From: Pseudomonadota bacterium
GTDB taxonomy: Bacteria > Desulfobacterota > Anaeroferrophillalia > Anaeroferrophillales > Tharpellaceae
Assembly (NCBI GenBank): GCA_015486445.1
Contig: WFRT01000211.1
Span: 1-9,689, forward strand
Length of the DNA stretch: 9,689 bases
Direction: 5' to 3'
How positions within the stretch are numbered: the stretch's first letter is position 1; every line of letters begins with the position of its first letter. Positions 1 through 6,153 of the stretch are shown here, piece after piece. The translations under genes and the position numbers were made by a program. The notes under the pieces were generated by a model that was not told the origin of the DNA, did no database searches, and saw only the letters and a list, made by a program, of their open reading frames with translations.

Positions 1-104
1 AAACGGGCAAAAAAGGCGTGGTTGAGACGGCCGTTTTCGGCCAGCACGGCGCTGCCGAGCTTGACCACCACCAGGCGGACCGCACCCAGGATTTTTTGAC
101 GCAT
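1..104 (-). CDS. proB: Glutamate 5-kinase, N-terminal fragment (runs off the left edge)
   Basis: Only the first 34 codons are present. Read on the minus strand from ATG at 104-102 the protein begins MRQKILGAVRLVVVKLGSAV, followed by LAENGRLNHAFFAR. The VVVKLGSAVL stretch matches the N-terminal phosphate-binding strand-loop of amino-acid kinases, and a Lys-Leu-Gly-Ser/Thr-x-Val-Leu motif right at the N-terminus is typical of ProB. The family phosphorylates glutamate with ATP, the first step of proline synthesis, in the cytoplasm. A purine-rich GGGGGA ribosome-binding site precedes the start by about 5 bases. Other amino-acid kinases (aspartate kinase, acetylglutamate kinase) share the fold but usually differ in this motif. 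The rest of the gene is outside the window, so the call rests on a short stretch. Confidence 0.7.
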   Translation of the reverse strand, partial: MRQKILGAVRLVVVKLGSAVLAENGRLNHAFFAR

Positions 105-173
105 CTTTTCCCCCAGAAACTAAAGCTCCGGTCAACCGGGTTTGCCGGGCCGGCATCCCCTGACCAACAGCAG

Positions 174-202
174 GAGTTAATGTAAAAACCGGCATTTGTC
201 AA
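174..202 (-). promoter_or_regulatory. Possible proB promoter
   Basis: On the minus strand a perfect TTGACA (-35) sits at 202-197. With a 17-base spacer the -10 position reads TAACTC and with 16 bases TTAACT, both poor matches to TATAAT. It lies about 70 bases upstream of the proB start and points at it. The call rests mainly on the exact -35 hexamer. Confidence 0.35.
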
Positions 203-303
203 AAAAAATATCCCCGACTACAGGCGCCCGGCCCCGGCCGCGAACCCGCTTCAACGGCTTTCCAACCGGCATCTTGCCGTCGGAGGAAGAACGAAATTTC
301 TCC

Positions 304-330
304 TTGAAACCAGGGTGACAATGTGATAAT
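304..330 (+). promoter_or_regulatory. Likely rex promoter with extended -10
   Basis: TTGAAA at 304-309 (5 of 6 to TTGACA) and TGTGATAAT at 322-330 form a candidate promoter. The latter is an extended -10, TGn followed by GATAAT (5 of 6). The spacer is 15 bases, shorter than ideal, which an extended -10 can compensate for. The -10 lies inside the dyad operator at 322-337, so a bound repressor would block polymerase. Confidence 0.45.
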
Positions 331-337
331 CATCACA
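322..337. promoter_or_regulatory. Rex/CRP-type dyad operator upstream of rex
   Basis: TGTGATAATCATCACA is a dyad with half sites TGTGAT and ATCACA. The TGTGA-N6-TCACA layout fits Rex operators (TTGTGAA-N4-TTCACAA type) and also the CRP consensus. Its place about 150 bases upstream of rex and over the candidate -10 favours Rex autoregulation, which is common in this family. CRP/FNR-family binding cannot be excluded from sequence alone. Confidence 0.6.
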
Positions 338-484
338 CAGTCGTTTAACAGCAATGAAACAAGCCTGTTTCCCGGGGCTGCGCAACCGGGAGGGCTATCC
401 CCAGAGCGCCCCGGCCCCGCTCTCCCGGCAGGCTTTTGCGAACCGCGGGCGGGTTTTACGGAAACACCACAGGACAGACCGGCA

Positions 485-1138
485 ATGAAAACCAAAGAGA
501 GTAAAATCCCGGAAGCCACAATCAAGCGTCTTTCGACCTATATCAACTGCCTGGAAAGGCTGCAGGTTGAAAAACACCCGGTCATCTCATCGGAAATGCT
601 CGGTGAATACTGCCAGGTAAGCCCGGCCCAGATCCGCAAGGATCTTTCCTATTTCGGTGAGTTCGGGGTGCGCGGAGTCGGCTACGACACCAAAAAACTG
701 GAAGCTGAAATCAAGGAAATCCTGGGACTCAATTACAACTGGCCGACCACCGTGGTCGGGGTCGGGAAACTGGGCCTGGCCCTGCTCAACTTCACCCTCT
801 TCAGCCAGCACGGATTCAGCATCACCGCCGCCTTCGACAACGAACCGGGGAAAATCGGCACGGAGCTGGCCGGCGGCATCATAATCCAGCCCACCAGCGC
901 AATCGAAGACACGGTAAGAGACCGGGGCATCCTGATCGGAGTCATCACGACCCCGGCCGACGCCGCCCAGAAGGTTGCCGACCAGCTCGTGGCCGGCGGC
1001 ATCCAGGGGCTGCTCAATTTCGCCCCGACCAAGGTCAAGGTGCCGGAAGAGATCACCCTGCGCAATGTCTCGATCACCAGCGAGCTTGACAACCTTGCCT
1101 ACCTCATGACGCAGAAGAAAAAGACCCGCCGCCGGTAA
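485..1138 (+). CDS. rex: Redox-sensing transcriptional repressor Rex
   Basis: A 217-residue protein, the usual Rex length. The N-terminal winged-helix DNA-binding domain (about residues 8-80) carries the hallmark run QIRKDLSYFGEFGVRGVGY at 49-67. A Rossmann NAD(H)-binding domain follows, with the glycine-rich loop VVGVGKLGLALL at about 90-101. Rex dimers bind operators when the NADH/NAD+ ratio is low and release them when NADH rises, controlling fermentation and respiration genes. The start at ATG 485 is chosen because homology begins there, AGGA lies about 9 bases upstream, and the upstream open frame overlaps the dyad operator. The C-terminus is a basic tail (KKKTRRR). The gene converges with uvrA, 15 bases away, with no visible terminator hairpin between them. 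Confidence 0.96.
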   Translation: MKTKESKIPEATIKRLSTYINCLERLQVEKHPVISSEMLGEYCQVSPAQIRKDLSYFGEFGVRGVGYDTKKLEAEIKEILGLNYNWPTTVVGVGKLGLALLNFTLFSQHGFSITAAFDNEPGKIGTELAGGIIIQPTSAIEDTVRDRGILIGVITTPADAAQKVADQLVAGGIQGLLNFAPTKVKVPEEITLRNVSITSELDNLAYLMTQKKKTRRR

Positions 1139-1153
1139 CCAACCCCCCGCAGA

Positions 1154-3964
1154 CTAGAGAGAAAGAAGCTCCCGCAGGCACTGCCCGGTGGCCGAACCGG
1201 CCACCCCGGCCACCTCTTCCGGGGTGCCGCAGGCCACCAGCCGCCCGCCGCCGCTCCCCCCGTCCGGACCCAGATCGACGATATAGTCAGCGGCCTTGAC
1301 AACTTCGAGGTTATGCTCGACCACAACCACCGAGTTGCCCCCGGCCACCAGCCGATCGAGGACCTCGAGCAACTGGCGGACATCGTGAAAATGAAGCCCG
1401 GTGGTCGGTTCATCGAGCAGGTAAAGGGTTTTGCCGGTTGCCCTTTTGGCCAGTTCCCGGGCCAGTTTGACCCGCTGGGCCTCGCCGCCGGAAAGGGTGA
1501 CGGCGGCCTGGCCCAGGGTCATGTAACCAAGACCGACGTCCCGCAGGACCAGCAGCCGGTTCACGACCCGGGGGACCGCGGCGAAAAATTCGGCGGCCTG
1601 GTTGATGGTCATGGCCAGGACCTCGGCGATATTGGCGCCCTTGTAACGGATTTCCAGGACTTCCCGGGTGAAACGCTTCCCCCCGCAGGCGTCACACTTG
1701 ACAAAGATATCGGGCAGAAAGTGCATCTCGACCCGGGTGTAGCCATCCCCCTTGCAGGCTTCGCAGCGACCCCCCTTGACGTTGAAACTGAAACGGCCGG
1801 GCTTGTAGCCCCGGACACGGGCCTCCGGCAGCCCGGCGAACAGTTCGCGAATCGGCGTGAAAACCCCGGTGTAAGTCGCCGGATTGGAACGCGGGGTGCG
1901 GCCGATCGGGCTCTGGTCGATGTTGATAACCTTGTCGAGGTGCTCCAGCCCCTCGATCCCGGCAAAGGCGCCGACCGGGTAGCGGGAGTTGTGCAGGCGA
2001 TTGTGCAGGGCCGGGTAGAGGGTTTCGTTGACCAGGCTGCTTTTGCCCGAACCCGACACCCCGGTAACACAGACCAGCACCCCGAGGGGAAACTCGACGT
2101 CGACCGCCTTAAGATTATGCTGGGTCGCCCCCCGGATAACAATCCGGCAGCCGGGGGCGGGCCGCCGCCGGCGCTTCGGGACCTCGATTTTTTCCCGGCC
2201 GGAAAGGTAGAGCCCGGTCAGGGAATCGCCGGCCGCGACCTCGGCCGGGCTGCCCTGGGCAACGATCTCGCCGCCCAGGCGGCCGGCCCCGGGCCCCATG
2301 TCGACCACCTGGTCGGCAGCCATGATGGTTTCCTGGTCGTGCTCAACCACGATCAGGGTGTTGCCGAGGTCGCGCAGTCGGAAAAGAGCCTCGAGCAGAC
2401 GCCGGTTGTCGCGCTGGTGGAGCCCGATGCTGGGTTCGTCGAGAACGTAGAGAACCCCGGACAGTCCCGAACCGATCTGGGTCGCCAGCCGGATGCGCTG
2501 GGCCTCCCCGCCCGACAAGGTGGCGCTGGAACGGGCCAGGGTCAGGTAGTCGAGGCCGACATCGAGGAGAAACCGCAGGCGGGCCCGCAGTTCCCCGAGA
2601 ATGCGCCGGGCAATCTCCCGCCGGGCCGGGGGAAGCTGCAGCCCTTCCAGAAACGCAAGCGCCCCGGGCAGCGGCCGGCAGACCAACTCGTAGATGTTGA
2701 GGCCGCCGACCCTGACATGCAGCGCCTCCTCCTTCAGGCGGCTGCCGCCGCAGCGGGGACAGGGACGGGTCGAAAGAAAACGCAGCAGTTCGCCGTCGTT
2801 TTCACCGCTGGCTTTCTCATAGCGCCTTTTCAAACTCGGGATCACGCCCTCGAAACGACGGCTCGTGGATTTGCGAAAACGCCCGTCGCTCAAGAGCCCG
2901 GTTATCCGGGTCCGGCCCGAACCGTGGAAAATGATTTTCTTGATGGTTTCCGGCAGTTCGGCAAAGGGGGTGGCGAGGGAAAAACCGTAATGGGCGGCCA
3001 GCGGCTCCATGACCTCGCTGAGATAGAAACTGAGCGAGCGCCGCCAGGGGGCAACCGCCCCCTCGGCCAGCGACAGGCCGGGATCGGGCACGATCAACTC
3101 GGAGTCGAAAACCAGGTCGCGGCCCAGGCCGCCGCATTCGGGACAGGCGCCGTGAGGATTGTTGAACGAGAAAAGCCGGGGGGAAATCTCGGCGAAGCTG
3201 AGACCGCACTCGATACAGGCCAGGCGCCGGGAAAAAAGCCGGCGCTCGCCGCCCACCACCTGGACCAGGGCGAGATCCTCGGCTTTGTCCATCGCCAGTT
3301 CCAGGGAGTCGACCAGGCGGGTGCGACTCTCCGGCCCCAGGACGATGCGGTCGACAACCAGCGAAATGTCGTGGTAGAGGTTGCGTTCCGGCTCCGGGGG
3401 ATCGTCGAGCCGGTACAACTGACCGTCGACTTCGACCCGGACAAAGCCCTGGCTCAAAAGCTCACGAAAAAGTTTCTGGTACTCGCCCTTGCGCCGCCTG
3501 ACCAGCGGGGCCATGACCAGCAGCCGGGTCCCGGGAGGCAGCTTTTCGATCTCGTCGGCCACCTGGTCGACAGTCTGCGCCGTAATCGGCCGGTCGCACT
3601 CGATGCAGTGCGGCACCCCGACCCGGGCAAAGAGCAGCCTCAGGTAGTCGTAAATCTCGGTGACCGTACCGACGGTCGAACGGGGATTGTGGGAAACCCT
3701 TTTCTGTTCGATCGCGATCGCCGGCGAGAGCCCGTGGATCTCGTCGACATCGGGCTTTTCCATCAACTGGAGAAACTGCCGGGCATAGGCCGACAGCGAC
3801 TCGACGTAGCGCCGTTGGCCCTCGGCGTAAATGGTGTCGAAGGCGAGTGACGACTTGCCCGAACCGGAAAGCCCGGTAATCACCACGAAACGGTTGCGGG
3901 GCAGGGCCAGACTGAGGTTCTTGAGATTGTGCTCCCGGGCCCCCTTGATAACGATTTCCGACAC
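1154..3964 (-). CDS. uvrA: Excinuclease ABC subunit A
   Basis: A 936-residue UvrA, close to the roughly 940 of the family. It is the DNA-damage sensor of nucleotide excision repair, working with UvrB as a dimeric ABC-type ATPase. Visible in order: Walker A GLSGSGKSS (31-39); a first zinc finger C250-x2-C253...C274-x2-C277; signature LSGGEAQR (483-490) with LDEP (508-511); second Walker A GVSGSGKSS (635-643); second zinc finger C734/C737...C757/C760; second signature LSGGEAQR (824-831) and LDEP (850-853). All key motifs are intact. The frame extends 51 codons upstream, but GTG at 3964-3962 is preferred: family similarity starts at VSEIVIKGAREHNLKN, and AGGA lies 6 bases before it. It is divergent from the selenoprotein gene. 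No LexA-type box was recognised upstream. Confidence 0.98.
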   Translation of the reverse strand: MSEIVIKGAREHNLKNLSLALPRNRFVVITGLSGSGKSSLAFDTIYAEGQRRYVESLSAYARQFLQLMEKPDVDEIHGLSPAIAIEQKRVSHNPRSTVGTVTEIYDYLRLLFARVGVPHCIECDRPITAQTVDQVADEIEKLPPGTRLLVMAPLVRRRKGEYQKLFRELLSQGFVRVEVDGQLYRLDDPPEPERNLYHDISLVVDRIVLGPESRTRLVDSLELAMDKAEDLALVQVVGGERRLFSRRLACIECGLSFAEISPRLFSFNNPHGACPECGGLGRDLVFDSELIVPDPGLSLAEGAVAPWRRSLSFYLSEVMEPLAAHYGFSLATPFAELPETIKKIIFHGSGRTRITGLLSDGRFRKSTSRRFEGVIPSLKRRYEKASGENDGELLRFLSTRPCPRCGGSRLKEEALHVRVGGLNIYELVCRPLPGALAFLEGLQLPPARREIARRILGELRARLRFLLDVGLDYLTLARSSATLSGGEAQRIRLATQIGSGLSGVLYVLDEPSIGLHQRDNRRLLEALFRLRDLGNTLIVVEHDQETIMAADQVVDMGPGAGRLGGEIVAQGSPAEVAAGDSLTGLYLSGREKIEVPKRRRRPAPGCRIVIRGATQHNLKAVDVEFPLGVLVCVTGVSGSGKSSLVNETLYPALHNRLHNSRYPVGAFAGIEGLEHLDKVINIDQSPIGRTPRSNPATYTGVFTPIRELFAGLPEARVRGYKPGRFSFNVKGGRCEACKGDGYTRVEMHFLPDIFVKCDACGGKRFTREVLEIRYKGANIAEVLAMTINQAAEFFAAVPRVVNRLLVLRDVGLGYMTLGQAAVTLSGGEAQRVKLARELAKRATGKTLYLLDEPTTGLHFHDVRQLLEVLDRLVAGGNSVVVVEHNLEVVKAADYIVDLGPDGGSGGGRLVACGTPEEVAGVAGSATGQCLRELLSL

Positions 3965-3973
3965 TGATTTTCC

Positions 3974-4002
3974 TTGAACTGGATTCCGGCCTGGGTTAGG
4001 AT
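3974..4002 (+). promoter_or_regulatory. Possible promoter of the selenoprotein gene
   Basis: TTGAAC at 3974-3979 and TAGGAT at 3997-4002, 17 bases apart, each match consensus at 4 of 6 positions. Transcription would begin near 4009, downstream of the first in-frame ATG (4006), which favours translation from 4030 or 4039. The site lies in the short gap divergent from uvrA. Confidence 0.35.
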
Positions 4003-4006
4003 GGCA

Positions 4007-4012
4007 TGTCAA
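4007..4012 (-). promoter_or_regulatory. Possible -35 element of uvrA
   Basis: A perfect TTGACA on the minus strand (4012-4007) lies about 43 bases upstream of the uvrA GTG. The best -10 at 18-base spacing is CGGAAT, which is weak. It overlaps the region of the divergent promoter, so the two may compete. Confidence 0.3.
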
Positions 4013-4029
4013 ATCAACGACCGGAAAAA

Positions 4030-5043
4030 ATGACTGCAATGAAAAAAACCATCCAGATTCTGAAGTTGGCGCTGCTGGCGTTCCTGCTGACGGCGGCCGC
4101 GGCCGCCGCCGGGACAACAGCCCGGCAAAACGAAAGTCCCGCCCCCGCCCGGGGGAAGTACCTGCGCCTGGTTTTTATAGGCGCTCTCTCGGGTTATGTC
4201 AAACCCTGCGGCTGACACCGTTCCCTGGCCGGCGGTCTGGCCCGCCAGAAAACCGCGATCGACTTCCTCTACCGGGAAGCCGGAAAGCAGAACTGCCTTT
4301 TTGTCAACTGCGGCAACCTCACCCGGCCAACCCCGGAAATCGACGCCGAAGTCAACCTCAGGCTGATACAGACCATTCTCCAAAGCTACGCAACCATCCC
4401 CAACAACCTGTTCGCCCCGGGCACCGAGGAGTTTATCCACGGCCCCCGGTTTTCGACTCCCCTGCCCCGCATGGCGGGCAAAGCCGCCGTGGTCTGCGGC
4501 AATCTTTCAAGTCCCCACCCGGGCTTCAAGGATTATGCGCTTTACCGGATCGGAGAGCGAAAAATCCTGGTCACATCCCTGCTCAGCCCAACCATCGCCA
4601 ACTCCCCGGTCGCCCGGCTCACCATAATTCCACCCGATCAGGCGCTGCCGCGGATACTCTCCACACCCCACGACCTGGCCATCGTCATTTTCCACCTGCC
4701 CGACGCCCGGGCCCGGGAGATGGTCAGCCGCACCCCGGGAATCGACATTGCCATCCTCGCCAAGCAGATCGGCGTCTACTCCCGGCCGGCAAAACTGAAC
4801 GGCTGCTGCCTGCTCAAATGCAACAACCGGGGCCGCAGCCTCGGCTGGCTCAACTGGGACCTCAAAGACAACACCCCGAAACAATTTGGCATCATTAAAC
4901 TGAAACCCCAGGTATACAAACCCGACCCCGAGGTCCAGCTTCTGGTCAGCAACTATGAAAAATGGCGGGACCAGCGCTATTTTGCCCGCAGAAAAAAACA
5001 GCAGCGGAAAAAGCCGCCCGCCGAAAGCTATTTCAAAAAATGA
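4030..5043 (+). CDS. Predicted exported selenoprotein (Cys-Gly-Sec motif) read through in-frame TGA
   Basis: One frame runs from the ATG at 4030 to TGA at 5041, about 337 residues, interrupted only by TGA at 4213-4215. The N-terminus is a signal peptide: a KKT n-region, the hydrophobic core ILKLALLAFLL, then an alanine run. The interruption gives GYVKPCG-U-HRSLAGGLARQ, Cys60-Gly61-Sec62. I recall Cys at this place (CGC...GGLxRR) in UshA/metallophosphoesterase-like exported proteins of desulfobacteria, so TGA replaces a redox cysteine. Two NL-containing repeats follow (NCGNL and VCGNL), and later a Cys-rich stretch GCCLLKC; the C-terminus is lysine-rich. The usual metallophosphoesterase D-x-H and GNHE motifs are not visible, so a redox or binding role is more likely than phosphatase activity. 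Function is unknown. GGA lies 4 bases before 4030; ATG 4039 and 4006 are alternative starts. A conventional caller would split this into two fragments (to 4215, and from 4471). A nonsense mutation of a Cys codon is the main alternative. Confidence 0.8.
4213..4215 (+). other. In-frame TGA, predicted selenocysteine codon
   Basis: The TGA sits between Gly (GGC) and His (CAC) in an otherwise open frame that continues for 275 codons with the same GC-rich codon usage. It lies in a Cys-Gly-X motif where Cys is expected, the classic Cys/Sec exchange position. Confidence 0.78.
4225..4248 (+). promoter_or_regulatory. Candidate bacterial SECIS element
   Basis: Stem-loop in the coding RNA just after the TGA. 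CTGGC (4225-4229) pairs with GCCAG (4244-4248); there is one C-C mismatch; GGC (4231-4233) pairs with GCC (4240-4242); the apical loop is GGTCTG (4234-4239). The loop starts 18 bases after TGA and begins with G, matching the known bacterial pattern (small loop, G in its first two bases, about 16-37 bases from the codon). An alternative fold, GGCGG/CCGCC with loop TCTGGC, competes. The region is GC-rich, so some pairing is expected by chance. Confidence 0.68.
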
Positions 5044-5080
5044 GAGTAACTATTCAGCCGAATACGGGGTCGGGCGCGGC

Positions 5081-6010
5081 TCACCCGCCAAAGACCGGGG
5101 TCGAGAGATAGCGTTCGCCGCCGTCGGGGAAAATCACGACAATCTTTTTGCCCCGGTGGGCCGGTCGGCGGCCCACCGCCACCGCGGCGGCGGCCGCCGC
5201 CCCGGAGGAGATACCGACAAAAATCCCCTCATCCCGGGCCAGGCGCCGGGTCCGCTCGCCCGCCTCTTCGGTGGCCACCGTCACCACCTCGTCGATTAAA
5301 TCAACCCGCAGAACCTCGGGCACGAAACCGGCCCCGATCCCCTGGATGCCGTGTTTTCCGGCCGGGTTGCCGGAGAGCACGGCCGATGCGGCCGGCTCCA
5401 CCGCTACCACCCGGACCCCGGGACAATGCCGGCGCAGTTCCAGGGCGCAGCCGGTAATCGTGCCCCCGGTCCCGACTCCGGCCACCAGGATATCAACCTC
5501 CCCCCCACAGCCGGCCAGGATTTCCCGGGCCGTGGTCAAACGATGGACTTCAGGATTGGCCGGATTCGCGAACTGCCGGGCCATGAAACTTCCGGGCCGT
5601 TCCCGGTGCAGTTTTTCGGCCACATCGAGAGCCCCGGCCATGCCCCGGTCGGCCGGCGTGAGGTGGAGTTCGGCCCCGAGCGCGGCCAGCAGCCGGCGGC
5701 GTTCGAGACTCATGCTCTCCGGCATCGCCAGGGCCAGCTTAAAACCCCGGCTGGCGGCAACAAAGGCCAGCCCAATCCCGGTGTTGCCGCTGGTCGCCTC
5801 GATGATCAAACCGCCCGGCGCAAGTTCCCCCGCGGCCACCGCCGCCTCGACCAGCGCCCGGGCCACCCGGTCCTTGACACTGGAAAGCGGGTTGAAAGAC
5901 TCCAGCTTGGCAACAATTTCGGCCCCGGCCTCGCGTGACAGCGAGGCAACGCGGACCAGCGGCGTGCGACCGACAAGCTCACAAATCCCGGCAGCAATCG
6001 ACTCTTTCAT
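5081..6010 (-). CDS. cysK: Cysteine synthase (O-acetylserine sulfhydrylase)
   Basis: A 309-residue PLP enzyme that makes L-cysteine from O-acetylserine and sulfide in the cytoplasm. It has the N-terminal IAAGICELVGRTPLVRV segment, the PLP lysine in NPLSSVKDR (Lys46), the substrate loop TSGNTG (73-78), the phosphate-binding GTGGT (180-184), a GIQGIGAGFVPEVL segment, the C-terminal SSGA (about 268-271), and a YLST ending. Catalytic motifs are intact and length is normal. The frame is open 25 codons further upstream, but ATG at 6010-6008 is chosen: homology begins there and GGGAG lies about 6 bases upstream. The alanine run near the C-terminus (GAAAAAAVAVG) is slightly longer than usual. It converges with the selenoprotein gene, 37 bases away, and lies 143 bases downstream of cad1 on the same strand. 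CysM or another OASS-fold enzyme is the only real alternative. Confidence 0.95.
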   Translation of the reverse strand: MKESIAAGICELVGRTPLVRVASLSREAGAEIVAKLESFNPLSSVKDRVARALVEAAVAAGELAPGGLIIEATSGNTGIGLAFVAASRGFKLALAMPESMSLERRRLLAALGAELHLTPADRGMAGALDVAEKLHRERPGSFMARQFANPANPEVHRLTTAREILAGCGGEVDILVAGVGTGGTITGCALELRRHCPGVRVVAVEPAASAVLSGNPAGKHGIQGIGAGFVPEVLRVDLIDEVVTVATEEAGERTRRLARDEGIFVGISSGAAAAAAVAVGRRPAHRGKKIVVIFPDGGERYLSTPVFGG

Positions 6011-6153
6011 TCTTTTCTCCCGACTTTCACCCGAAAAAGTCATAATTTTCCGGGCAGTTAAAAAACCGGCCCCACCCCACGGCAATCACCCCGATTGCAA
6101 ACCGATTGGAAACCCGGCCTGAAGATGCCGCGCCTTCCTCAATGGCCGCCAGT

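Larger units (their letters stand above)
105..484. other. Divergent proB-rex intergenic regulatory region
   Basis: About 380 bp without a convincing gene separate the divergent proB and rex starts. It holds a TTGACA hexamer facing proB, and the operator and extended -10 facing rex. The open frames that cross it are GC-rich, have no recognisable protein family and lie where promoters are expected. The rex frame stays open upstream to 323, but that extension has low-complexity Pro/Gly/Ala content and overlaps the operator, so I treat it as leader. Confidence 0.6.

Noticed and set aside
323..484. 54-codon N-terminal extension of Rex
   Set aside because: The extension starts inside the dyad operator, is Pro/Gly/Ala-rich, and lacks homology. 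The start at 485 gives the normal Rex length and has a ribosome-binding site.
1139..1153. Bidirectional terminator between rex and uvrA
   Set aside because: The gap is only 15 bases with no inverted repeat.
1313..3850. 845-codon open frame on the plus strand inside uvrA
   Set aside because: It is the antisense shadow of uvrA in GC-rich DNA. Its translation is low-complexity Gly/Pro/Gln/Asp-rich with no family, while uvrA on the other strand has every expected motif.
5148..6122. 324-codon plus-strand frame opposite cysK
   Set aside because: It is a Ser/Pro/Ala/Arg-rich shadow of cysK without any recognisable domain.
6011..6153. Terminator or regulatory element between cad1 and cysK
   Set aside because: A T-run follows GGCCGG on the minus strand and there are two CCGATTG copies, but no stable hairpin leads into the T-run.
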